Positions 17,155 through 24,486 of a stretch of 45,166 nt of DNA are shown here, piece after piece. Each line of letters begins with the position of its first letter. The first letter of the stretch is position 1. Source of the DNA: Acidobacteriota bacterium (lineage in GTDB: Bacteria; Acidobacteriota; Holophagae; Thermotomaculales; Thermotomaculaceae); NCBI GenBank assembly GCA_013151025.1, contig JAADJC010000025.1, forward strand, positions 34,681-79,846, in the 5' to 3' direction. Below the pieces are notes generated by a model. It was not told the DNA's origin. It saw nothing but the letters and a program-made list of their open reading frames with translations, and searched no databases. Made by a program: the position numbers and the translations under genes.

Positions 17155-17183
17155 AGTCTAAACAAAGTATCAAAGGCTGTCAA
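17155..17183 (-). promoter_or_regulatory. Promoter of the TetR-headed operon
   Basis: On the minus strand, TTGACA (17178-17183) and TAGACT (17155-17160) are separated by 17 bases. Transcription would start near 17148, right before the operator. No other clear promoter was seen between here and 6377. Confidence 0.7.
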
Positions 17184-17252
17184 GAAAAATAGTTGAAAAA
17201 TCCCCTTTCCGGCAATTCACCATACACGTGGCCCAACGGGACGCCATCTCCT

Positions 17253-18218
17253 TCATGCCCGGCGCCGAAGGCGCAATCTTTCAGTTCGGTTTCTGAATCG
17301 AATTGAGGGACGGCGGATCAGGCGTCCGGGTGCCGAACAGGGATGAGACAAGGAAGAGCGAACCTGCTGGTTGCTGGTGTACGAAGCTTCATCCCTGTTC
17401 GGTGCCGTGCCCGGAGGTCCGAGCCGGCCGGCCCCGGACTGGGAAGTGCTTCTCGTCAGGAGAAGCGTGACGGCGTAGATGCCGAAGGCAAAGATGAAGG
17501 TATCGGGGATGGCAGCGGGGGTGCCCAGAACCAGAAAAAAGATAATTGCGAGATACTGGAAACCAGGGCCCAGTGCACTGGAAAATTCCATAAATCGACT
17601 ATTGGGAGTCGGGGCGTCCCGCCCCGCCACAAAGCGGTCCAGTATTGCCACCCCATGGTCCTGCCATGAGTAAAATATCCGGTACATGAAGAAGAGGATA
17701 CTCATTGCACGGGGATCGTCGTAATCGTAAGGAGAATCTCCCGTTTCCACCAACTTGCTTGTAGCGTCTCCGTTGTGGGTACTTCGGTACCAGACCGCGT
17801 AAAAATTAAATATGGAGCCTTGGAAGATAAAGGCAAGGAAGCCTGCAATTCTGCCTTCAAGGGAAAATTCCGGAATTGCGAGAAACAGGACGAGGTTTCC
17901 AATAAAATCCAGGTCGGAATCCAGAAACCGCCCTACCCTGGACGGACGATTCTGTAGCCTTGCCAATGAACCGTCTACGGCGTCAAAGAGATTTTTCAAC
18001 CCAATCAACAACGCAGCCCATCCCATCGAAATTATCGTTCCCCGGTGCAGGCAAAAGGCCGCACCCAGCATCAACAGGAAATGAAACCAGGTAACCTGTG
18101 CCGCATGGATGGACGTGGGCGCCAGCATTCGCGCAATGAAAACGGCAGTATCCCGTGCATAATCACTCAAATCCACGTAAGTGGAATCACCCATTTTCAG
18201 ACCGTCAGGTTTCTTCAT
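17253..18218 (-). CDS. CDP-alcohol phosphatidyltransferase family membrane protein
   Basis: A 321-residue protein with the full family signature D79-xx-D82-G-xx-A86-R87-x8-G96-xxx-D100-xxx-D104 (DAVDGSLARLQN, then VGRFLDSDLD) and several membrane helices. These enzymes move a phospho-alcohol from CDP onto a hydroxyl acceptor in the inner membrane, for phospholipid or inositol-lipid synthesis; the exact alcohol is not evident. The last 68 residues (from about 254) are a Ser/Pro/Arg-rich low-complexity tail with no similarity to the fold, and its DNA contains a long inverted repeat (17329-17406). The tail may come from a repeat inserted near the original stop or from a frameshift. No Shine-Dalgarno is evident at the start used. 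Confidence 0.82.
   Translation of the reverse strand: MKKPDGLKMGDSTYVDLSDYARDTAVFIARMLAPTSIHAAQVTWFHFLLMLGAAFCLHRGTIISMGWAALLIGLKNLFDAVDGSLARLQNRPSRVGRFLDSDLDFIGNLVLFLAIPEFSLEGRIAGFLAFIFQGSIFNFYAVWYRSTHNGDATSKLVETGDSPYDYDDPRAMSILFFMYRIFYSWQDHGVAILDRFVAGRDAPTPNSRFMEFSSALGPGFQYLAIIFFLVLGTPAAIPDTFIFAFGIYAVTLLLTRSTSQSGAGRLGPPGTAPNRDEASYTSNQQVRSSLSHPCSAPGRLIRRPSIRFRNRTERLRLRRRA
17329..17406. repeat. Long inverted repeat inside the 3' end of the phosphatidyltransferase gene
   Basis: Arms of 18 bases at 17329-17346 and 17389-17406 match at 16 positions (core CCGAACAGGGATGA), with a 42-base spacer. The repeat encodes part of the odd Ser/Pro/Arg tail and looks like non-coding repeat DNA captured by the reading frame. 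Confidence 0.6.
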
Positions 18219-18264
18219 GTGCAGATTTTACATGAATTTCCTGCAAAGCAGAACCAAAATACTC

Positions 18265-18270
18265 TATAAT
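18265..18270 (+). promoter_or_regulatory. Probable -10 element for the cobO operon
   Basis: A consensus TATAAT lies 26 bases before the ATG at 18297. No good -35 hexamer was found at 16-18 bases spacing, so this is tentative. Confidence 0.35.
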
Positions 18271-18296
18271 TAAAGATAATGGTAGGGAGTTTAATT

Positions 18297-18821
18297 ATGG
18301 CTAAAATGTCACCGGGTCTGGTGCAGGTGTATACCGGTAATGGGAAAGGAAAGACAACAGCGGCACTGGGACTGGCTGTACGGGCAGCGGGCCGGGGTTT
18401 CTCCATATTCATCGGCCAGTTTATGAAGGGAGTTCAGTATGGGGAACTTGCCATTGAAAAATTCACGGACGGCCTTGTACGCATTCGTCAGTTCGGCACC
18501 GATTCCCTTGTTCATACGGCGGATGAAAATGACCGCCGCAAGGCACGGGCAGGACTTGAAACCTGCCGAAAAGCCATTCAATCCGGGAACTTCGACATCT
18601 GTGTACTGGATGAGGTGAATATCGCGATTCACATGGGCCTTCTGAATGTAAAATCCGTGGTGGAGATTGTCAAAAACCGCCCGCAAGGTGTGGAACTGAT
18701 TCTCACCGGCCGATACGCGCCTGAAGAAATTCTGGAACTGGCAGATTTGATTACAGAAATGAAAGAAATCCGGCATCCTTATCAGAAGGGGATTCCGGCC
18801 AGGGAGGGGATTGAAAGATGA
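18297..18821 (+). CDS. cobO: Cob(I)yrinic acid a,c-diamide adenosyltransferase (CobO/BtuR)
   Basis: The start is set at 18297 because GGGAG lies 6-7 bases upstream, giving 174 residues. The N-terminus has the P-loop TGNGKGKTTAALGLAVRAAG (P-loop Gly14-Thr21), then IGQFMKG and VCVLDEVN-like CVLDEVNIAI (Walker B) and ELILTGRYAP, all typical of CobO. The enzyme adenosylates the reduced cobalt of corrinoids using ATP, in the cytosol, to make coenzyme B12. No other cobalamin gene is close and there is no room for a B12 riboswitch upstream. Its stop overlaps the next ATG by 4 bases. Confidence 0.93.
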   Translation: MAKMSPGLVQVYTGNGKGKTTAALGLAVRAAGRGFSIFIGQFMKGVQYGELAIEKFTDGLVRIRQFGTDSLVHTADENDRRKARAGLETCRKAIQSGNFDICVLDEVNIAIHMGLLNVKSVVEIVKNRPQGVELILTGRYAPEEILELADLITEMKEIRHPYQKGIPAREGIER

Positions 18822-19801
18822 AACTTTTCGCCATTTCATTGAAGCAGAAAACGATTCCACTTTATCTGTTTGCAGCCCGGGCATCCGACCTTACAAAAAT
18901 TGTCCGGCTGACCCACCGGAGCCGGGATGAGCGCCTGGCACTCCAACGAACGCTGGATCGGAAACGACTGAAGGAAATTGCCCTGTATCTCCGGGAACCC
19001 CATTCCCTCATTGCAAACAATATTATCCTGAACTTTGATGAATTCGTGAGCTTTAAACCGGTAAAAGACCACGGGATTGAAAACGCGGGCTACCTCACAA
19101 TCCCGGACGATAGTCCCTGCGCCACCATCCTTGACGGCCAACACCGCCTGATGGGGTTTCAGCTCGCGGATCAGGTGGATTTTGAGCTTTCCTGCATCGG
19201 CTTTCTCAACCTGGACGAGACCCAGGCAGCCGACGTATTCACCGTCATCAACACAACCCAGAAACCCTTGAGCAAGAGTTTGCTCCTGGATATCCGCCAC
19301 TATATCGGCAAAACAGAAGGAGAAGAGAAAAAGGCAACCGATATCGCCTTTTACCTCAACAACAATACCCACTGTCTACTTCACTCACAGATCCGGGTAG
19401 CCGGCGGTGAAAAAGGCGTCATTGCGCTGGACGCCCTGACCCGGCTGATCATGCCCTTTATTGATCTGGGAGGGGTATTGGAGCGGGGCGTGAAGAAACC
19501 GGAACCCATTTTTTCTCACTACATCAACACGTTCTTCAAGCTCTACAAGTTGCCTATAAACACAGCGACCATTTCCGTCGCACTGTCCCCTGTTTTTGAA
19601 CGAGTTATCCGACGGGGCCGGGCACTGGAAAAAGAACCTTTTTCAGAAGAGGGAATTGAGGATATTCTATCCCCGGTTTCTGATTTTCGCTGGGAAGCCG
19701 CCCTGCTGAAAAACCGGGAAGGGCGCACCCGACTGATTCGGGAATTCCTGATGCGATTGCCGGAAGGAATCAACCGGGAACTGCAGGAATGGCTTTTGTG
19801 A
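18818..19801 (+). CDS. DGQHR-domain protein (DndB-like family), orphan
   Basis: A 327-residue protein with the hallmark ILDGQHRLMGF (Asp106-Arg110) and a following VINTTQKPLSKSLLLDI segment, both typical of the DGQHR family. Characterised relatives include DndB (regulator of DNA phosphorothioation) and DpdB (7-deazaguanine DNA modification). Here no dnd or dpd genes flank it; instead it is translationally coupled to cobO (ATGA overlap at 18818-18821) and followed after 46 bases by the STAS gene. It may be a nucleotide-dependent regulator or the remnant of a DNA-modification system. No membrane segment is present. Confidence 0.8.
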   Translation: MKLFAISLKQKTIPLYLFAARASDLTKIVRLTHRSRDERLALQRTLDRKRLKEIALYLREPHSLIANNIILNFDEFVSFKPVKDHGIENAGYLTIPDDSPCATILDGQHRLMGFQLADQVDFELSCIGFLNLDETQAADVFTVINTTQKPLSKSLLLDIRHYIGKTEGEEKKATDIAFYLNNNTHCLLHSQIRVAGGEKGVIALDALTRLIMPFIDLGGVLERGVKKPEPIFSHYINTFFKLYKLPINTATISVALSPVFERVIRRGRALEKEPFSEEGIEDILSPVSDFRWEAALLKNREGRTRLIREFLMRLPEGINRELQEWLL

Positions 19802-19847
19802 AAACTTTTTTAACGGGAATCCGTTTAACTATCAGACAGGAGGACGT

Positions 19848-20204
19848 ATGGAACTGACAATAACAATCGAACAAAAAGAAGGCACGGCTGTTATCTACCC
19901 CGATGGCTTTATCAACGCCCACACCGTGAACCGGTTCGAGGAAGCCCTGCAGAACCTGGTTAAAGAGAAACAATATCGCCTTGTTGTCAACGGACAGAAT
20001 CTGCAGTACATTTCCTCCGCAGGCCTTGGCGCCCTGATGGGCGTGATTGAGGAAATCCGGGACAATGATGGAGATATTCACCTGAGCAATCTCAGTGAAA
20101 GTGTTTTCAATGTATTTGACATTCTTGGCTTTACAGAATTGTATGAGATTTTTGACGAGGAGGGGCCCGCGATCCGAGCTTTTGACGGGCACAACAGAAA
20201 ATGA
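19848..20204 (+). CDS. STAS-domain anti-sigma factor antagonist (SpoIIAA/RsbV-like)
   Basis: A 118-residue single STAS domain. The phosphorylation site region is QYISSAGLGAL (Ser56/Ser57), with the usual DILGFTELYEIF end. In partner-switching modules, the unphosphorylated STAS protein binds the RsbW-type kinase and frees the kinase's target. A good AGGAGG Shine-Dalgarno precedes the ATG. Its stop overlaps the kinase gene by 4 bases, and the phosphatase gene follows, so the module is complete. The target could be a sigma factor or another protein; none is encoded next to it. Confidence 0.92.
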   Translation: MELTITIEQKEGTAVIYPDGFINAHTVNRFEEALQNLVKEKQYRLVVNGQNLQYISSAGLGALMGVIEEIRDNDGDIHLSNLSESVFNVFDILGFTELYEIFDEEGPAIRAFDGHNRK

Positions 20205-20632
20205 AACAGTTTTTCAATGTTGAATTCGCCGCCGACACGACCTTTCTCAAGCTGGCAACAGACGTAACGATTTCCATGTGCCGGCTGGCGGGTTTCAACG
20301 ATTCCACCGCAAAGGACATTTCCCTTGCGGTGGATGAAGCAGTAACCAACACCATCAAGCACGCCTACCATTTTGACAGGACCCGGCGCGTCACCCTTCA
20401 ATTCACCATTACGGAAACGGAACTCACTATTGATGTGCGCCACAATGGCAAACCAATTTCCGATACCGAAATTCATCTTCCAGACATGGAAGAATATATG
20501 AAACAGTACCGAAAAGGGGGACTGGGCATCGTTTTAATGACACGCATCATGGATAGTGTCGACTATGGCAGCATTGCCGGTATCCATTACTGCCGCCTGG
20601 TCAAGAAACGGAGCCAGCAACATGCCCACTGA
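20201..20632 (+). CDS. RsbW-like serine kinase / anti-sigma factor (HATPase fold)
   Basis: A 143-residue GHKL ATPase domain: N-box DEAVTNTIKHAY (Asn50), G1 region DVRHNGKPI and G2 box KGGLGIVLMTRIMD. It has no membrane or sensor domain. It is expected to phosphorylate the STAS protein encoded just upstream (4-base overlap) and to hold a target protein when that STAS protein is phosphorylated. The 3' end overlaps the phosphatase gene by 11 bases. Together with the flanking genes it forms an antagonist-kinase-phosphatase set. Confidence 0.9.
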   Translation: MKQFFNVEFAADTTFLKLATDVTISMCRLAGFNDSTAKDISLAVDEAVTNTIKHAYHFDRTRRVTLQFTITETELTIDVRHNGKPISDTEIHLPDMEEYMKQYRKGGLGIVLMTRIMDSVDYGSIAGIHYCRLVKKRSQQHAH

Positions 20633-22163
20633 CAGAACCCGGCTGATTGAATGCTCCTCCTTCCTGGAATTTGCCGCAAACGCCAACCAGATCCAGACCC
20701 GCCAGGAAATATGTGACCATCTGCTGTTGACGGTTATGGGCCGTTTCGCTATTCCCCGGGGCCAGGTTGTCCTGTCAGACGGCAGCCGTTACAGCCGTGG
20801 TGGTAATAGTAACGACGATTTTCCCCATCGGTTCTCCCTCACTTTCGACGAACAGAAACTGGGGGAACTCCTCCTCGGCACCCGGCTCGTAAAGAAACCC
20901 CTGGAAAAAGAGGAAGAATCCTTCATAATCGGCCTCTGCTCCCTCACCGCCACATTCACGAAAAATATCATGGGCCGGGAAGAGCTGAAACAGGCCAACC
21001 GAAACCTCAGCAAGAAAATACTGGAATTGAATTCTCTTTTTGAATTAAGCAGGGAACTCCTGCTGACCAAAGAAATCGGCCGGGCCGCCGCCCTCTGTCT
21101 CAACGAACTGTCCGGTCAGTTACTCCTGAAACAAATGCTTATTGCTGTGCGGGATCAGTTCAGCGACAAATACACCTGTTACGGACGCAACATCAGCGTA
21201 CCGGAAGGATTACTGTCCCGGGAAGAAATCCACTCCCGGAGCGGGTTGAAAAACGAAGTGGATGTGGACGGCAAAGTTTTTCTCCTTGCCGATGAAAAAA
21301 TGAACCGTAAACCTTTCAGCCATTCTGATAAGGCATTCTCCCACATCCTGCTGAACTTTCTGGTCACAACACTGGACAACATCCGTATGGTGGAAGAACG
21401 GGTGGCAAGGGAAAAACTGGAGAGGGAAATCCTCATCGCCCGTGATATCCAGCAAAAACTTCTTCCCCTGAAGCTCCCGGAAATTCCCGATGTGCAAATG
21501 CAGGCAGCAATGGAGACATACGGAGAAGTGGGCGGAGACTACTACGACGCCATACGGCTTTCAAGCACGAAACTGTTCTTCCTGATGGCTGATGTTACCG
21601 GGAAAGGGATACCCGCTTCCCTCATTATGTCCGCTGTTCAGTCTTCACTGAAAACCCTCATCACAACCGGACACCACAACCTGGTCCAGATTGCCGAATC
21701 GCTGAACAAACTGATCTCGGAAACCACGGAGACAAATAAATTTGTCACCATGTTCCTGGGAATCCTGGACACAGAAACCCGCACCCTGGGCTATCTCAAC
21801 GCCGGGCACAACCACCCCATTCTCTTTAATTCCGGCCATTCAGAAACCCGGGAACTGTCCATCGGCGGCATGGTACTGGGCCTCTTTGAAGATGCCGTCT
21901 TTGAATCCGCTACCCTCCCTGTTGAACCCGGCGATACGCTGTTTCTCTACACCGACGGCCTCACCGAGCTCTGTGACACAGAAGGAAATGAGTACGGGGA
22001 ATCCGCACTGCGGGATCTTTTGCTGAAAACCCGAGCCCAATCCTGCGAGCTCATCGTGTCCAACGCCGTCAAAGAAGCCAGTGACTTTGGAAACGGCCGC
22101 CTCGTGGACGATGTCACCGTCATGTGTATCCGCTACCGACCGCAAGGAGACAAGACCAGATAA
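20622..22163 (+). CDS. SpoIIE/RsbU-type PP2C phosphatase with N-terminal sensory region
   Basis: The start is set at 20622 (GGAG 8 bases upstream), giving 513 residues; an in-frame ATG at 20556 lies deep in the kinase gene and is less likely. Residues about 1-280 resemble GAF-like sensory modules without a clear signature. A helical linker (REKLEREILIARDIQQKLLP) leads into the PP2C domain, whose metal-binding aspartates lie in GGDYYD, ADVTGKG, YTDGLTE and VDDVTVM. It should dephosphorylate the STAS protein of this operon and so switch on the target. There is no membrane helix, so the signal is cytoplasmic. Confidence 0.92.
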   Translation: MPTDRTRLIECSSFLEFAANANQIQTRQEICDHLLLTVMGRFAIPRGQVVLSDGSRYSRGGNSNDDFPHRFSLTFDEQKLGELLLGTRLVKKPLEKEEESFIIGLCSLTATFTKNIMGREELKQANRNLSKKILELNSLFELSRELLLTKEIGRAAALCLNELSGQLLLKQMLIAVRDQFSDKYTCYGRNISVPEGLLSREEIHSRSGLKNEVDVDGKVFLLADEKMNRKPFSHSDKAFSHILLNFLVTTLDNIRMVEERVAREKLEREILIARDIQQKLLPLKLPEIPDVQMQAAMETYGEVGGDYYDAIRLSSTKLFFLMADVTGKGIPASLIMSAVQSSLKTLITTGHHNLVQIAESLNKLISETTETNKFVTMFLGILDTETRTLGYLNAGHNHPILFNSGHSETRELSIGGMVLGLFEDAVFESATLPVEPGDTLFLYTDGLTELCDTEGNEYGESALRDLLLKTRAQSCELIVSNAVKEASDFGNGRLVDDVTVMCIRYRPQGDKTR

Positions 22164-22196
22164 GGTTAAGTAAAAACAAGGTTGAGTTAAGAAAGG
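22162..22196 (+). repeat. Dispersed AAGTTTGAG-type intergenic repeat, copy B
   Basis: Beginning at the rsbU-like stop codon the sequence reads AAGGTTAAGTAAAAACAAGG then TTGAGTTAAG, sharing the AAGGTTGAG word with copies C and E. Confidence 0.5.
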
Positions 22197-22225
22197 AAAT
22201 AGCTCTTTTCCCTTTTGTATCTTCA

Positions 22226-22268
22226 TTCTAACATTTAACATCATCTAACATCCGGCCCTTGAGGCCGC
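22226..22268 (-). repeat. Dispersed hairpin repeat (CGGCC..GGCCG + ATGTTAGATGAT), copy 1
   Basis: Read on the minus strand: a CGGCC/GGCCG hairpin with a 5-base loop, then ATGTTAGATGAT, then a TGTT-rich end. The same arrangement occurs on the plus strand at 32606-32645. Confidence 0.6.
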
Positions 22269-22317
22269 AGCCGTGTTACAATGCTTCTATGCTGCCAAAG
22301 AACAGGAATAGAGACAA

Positions 22318-24243
22318 ATGAACAGAATATTGAGGCCAGAAAAAAGGAAAAGAGACGTTCTGGCCATCACGGGGATTTTGATTCTGTCCTTTGCCGTTCG
22401 TATCATCAATATTACAAAAGTGTACTACCTCGGCACTTACACAACCCCCAACATTGACGGAATGTATCACCTGCGGATTGTGGAACTTTTCTACCACGGT
22501 TTTATCCATTCGCCCCTGAAAGACAGTTATCTCGCCTTCCCCATCGGGGGAGCCATTTATTGGCCCCTGGGGTTTGACTTCTTCCTCGCCGGACTGGGAT
22601 GGCCGGTTTTTCTTTTTACCGGCAGCATGCACCTTACAGCCGAATTCCTCGCTTGGTGGATTCCAATAATTGGCGCACTATCCCCTGTTGTCATTTACTT
22701 CATCCTCCTTCGCCTTTCCCGCCACCGGGTAACAGCAGTTGCCGGCGCCCTTTTTGCGGCGTTGAACTGGCAATTGGCCCGGGTCGGACTCCTTGCCACA
22801 ATTGACCATCACGTGGCAGGAACCCTGTTATTTGCCCTGTTTACCCTTCTTGTCGTCAAACAGTCACTGGGGGGGGATTCCCCGAACACCGACCGCATAT
22901 TGGGTATCCTTACAGGGCTGGCTCTCTGGTTCTACACCGCAGCCATTACCCTTGCACTGATGCTCGGTGCCATTTATGTAATTCAGGAATTTGTCGGAAA
23001 CAACGAAACCCTAACCCCCCGCTGGCAACGAACATTCAAATGGGCTTTTTTAACCGCATTGATTGTCGTCATCGGATACGGAAGCATCTGGACAAAGCCA
23101 TTCTCCACCGTATATCTCTCCGGCTTTCACCTGTGCGTTTTCGGCGCGGGCTGGCTCGCGCCTGTACTTCTAACCTGGCTGAAACAGCATAACATCGGGA
23201 ACAGGCAGGGTGTTTTCATTCTGGTTCTGTCTGGAATTTTCGGGATTATCCTCGTCTTTCTGTTCAGCCCGGATGCCGCAGGCATTTTCCTGAAACAGGA
23301 CCCTAATGCAATGGTGGTACGGGAATCCCAATCCCTCCTCGCCTTCTACAAACCGTTCCAGTTCCTGTTTATGCCGACCCTTCTGTTTGCCCCGGTCTTA
23401 CTTTTTTTCTTCGTTTCACAAGCAGGGAAAATCCACAAAAACAGGAACAGCACATGGGTTGCCCTCATCGTCCTGTTCTTTTCGACAGCCATTATGGGGA
23501 TTTCCCAGATTCGCTTCCTCCACTACACAGCCGTCATCATCCTTGTGGGGATTCCGTTGATGGCTGAAACGATGGGTGGCTGGATGATGGGTCGGTGGAA
23601 ACGGTTTGGGCGACCCCTTTTTCACGTGGCCATTGCCCTGATATTTGCGGTTCAACTGGCTGTCTGCTGGGGAATGGCAACGGGATACAAGAAGCTCAAA
23701 CATGAACCGGACACCATTCGACTGGCGAAAATCATGTATTGGATCCGTCAGAACACCCCCGAAACCAGCGGTTATTTCAACCCGGTGGCAAAACCGGAAT
23801 ATGGAATTCTGATCCCCCAGTGGCATTACAGTCACCACCTGCTATTTCTTGCCCACCGTCCGGAAATCGGAACACCGGTAGGGGGCACATCCCCTTTTAT
23901 TGAACGAATTGACAACTGCCTCACTGCCATGGCAGCCGAAACTGAAAAGGAACTGGCTGAAACCTGTAAGTCCACCCAGGCCCGCTACATTCTGGTTCAG
24001 TCGCTGGGAGAAAGCAGCCTGGCCAGTTACATGGAAGCGGCGGCCCGTCAGCTGAAACCTTTCGACCACCCCCTGCCCATGCAGTGGAATCAATCTTTCC
24101 TGTTTCAACTCACCAACCATGCTGCTGAGATTCAACCGAAATTGAAGTATTTTCACCTGGTATACGAAGAACCGGAGATTCAAGGTATTGCAGACAAAAA
24201 CCGCTGGCGGTTGTATGAACTCAGAGTACCGCAGAGCCGATAG
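22318..24243 (+). CDS. STT3/AglB/PglB-like oligosaccharyltransferase family membrane protein
   Basis: A 641-residue protein with about 11-13 membrane helices in the first 450 residues and a C-terminal globular domain. Features of the STT3 family: a first-loop acidic motif (NIDGMYHLR, Asp47), ATIDHHVAG (Asp163, like DHHVxE), a VVRES stretch (Glu336) that fits the TIXE/SVSE position, and QIRFLHY. After MYWIRQNTPETSG, where the family has WWDYG, this protein reads QWHYS (501-505), so the signature is degenerate. STT3 proteins transfer lipid-linked glycans to Asn; here the activity is uncertain. No glycan biosynthesis gene is adjacent. The Shine-Dalgarno is weak (AGGAATAG). Confidence 0.78.
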   Translation: MNRILRPEKRKRDVLAITGILILSFAVRIINITKVYYLGTYTTPNIDGMYHLRIVELFYHGFIHSPLKDSYLAFPIGGAIYWPLGFDFFLAGLGWPVFLFTGSMHLTAEFLAWWIPIIGALSPVVIYFILLRLSRHRVTAVAGALFAALNWQLARVGLLATIDHHVAGTLLFALFTLLVVKQSLGGDSPNTDRILGILTGLALWFYTAAITLALMLGAIYVIQEFVGNNETLTPRWQRTFKWAFLTALIVVIGYGSIWTKPFSTVYLSGFHLCVFGAGWLAPVLLTWLKQHNIGNRQGVFILVLSGIFGIILVFLFSPDAAGIFLKQDPNAMVVRESQSLLAFYKPFQFLFMPTLLFAPVLLFFFVSQAGKIHKNRNSTWVALIVLFFSTAIMGISQIRFLHYTAVIILVGIPLMAETMGGWMMGRWKRFGRPLFHVAIALIFAVQLAVCWGMATGYKKLKHEPDTIRLAKIMYWIRQNTPETSGYFNPVAKPEYGILIPQWHYSHHLLFLAHRPEIGTPVGGTSPFIERIDNCLTAMAAETEKELAETCKSTQARYILVQSLGESSLASYMEAAARQLKPFDHPLPMQWNQSFLFQLTNHAAEIQPKLKYFHLVYEEPEIQGIADKNRWRLYELRVPQSR

Positions 24244-24253
24244 CTCTGCGCTG

Positions 24254-24312
24254 CAGTTTGAGTAGAAGCAAGGTTGAGGTTAAGTTAAGACAAGATTCAA
24301 GAGTAAAACGGG
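24254..24312 (+). repeat. Dispersed AAGTTTGAG-type intergenic repeat, copy C
   Basis: Eleven bases after the STT3-like stop: CAGTTTGAGT, AGCAAGGTTGAG, GTTAAGTTAAG, then AAAACGGGGACTG. Copy D on the other side of the insertion sequence ends in AAAACAGGGACTG. Confidence 0.5.
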
Positions 24313-24325
24313 GACTGGCAACGTC
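24307..24325. terminator. Hairpin downstream of STT3-like gene
   Basis: GGGGAC (24307-24312) pairs perfectly with GTCCCC (24320-24325) across a 7-base loop. There is no T-run, so it is only a possible transcript end. Nothing else with coding support was seen between 24244 and 24486. Confidence 0.3.
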
Positions 24326-24398
24326 CCCGGTACCTGTACCCGCTTTACGGCCAGTTGCACTACCAAAATGAGATAACTGCCCCGCTCTTCCGAGAGCA

Positions 24399-24427
24399 GA
24401 AAGAGACTCACCGCCGAGGTCGCAGAG
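24399..24427 (-). repeat. Dispersed CTCTGCG...GGTGAGTC repeat, copy 1
   Basis: On the minus strand CTCTGCGACCTCGGCGGTGA continues GTCTCTTTC. It matches the plus strand at 27753-27781 at 22 of 29 positions, including an unbroken GGTGAGTC. Confidence 0.4.
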
Positions 24428-24486
24428 ATACCCCGTACAAAGTCAATATCAAATAATGACAAGAACTAAGAAAGTGCCATATTGTG

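Noticed and set aside
18219-18296. A cobalamin riboswitch before cobO.
   Set aside because: Only 78 bases separate the two divergent genes, too short for the riboswitch (about 200 bases), and no B12-box was seen.
22164-22317. A tRNA or small RNA gene in the space before the STT3-like gene.
   Set aside because: No cloverleaf or conserved TTCGA-type loop was found; the space is explained by two dispersed repeats.
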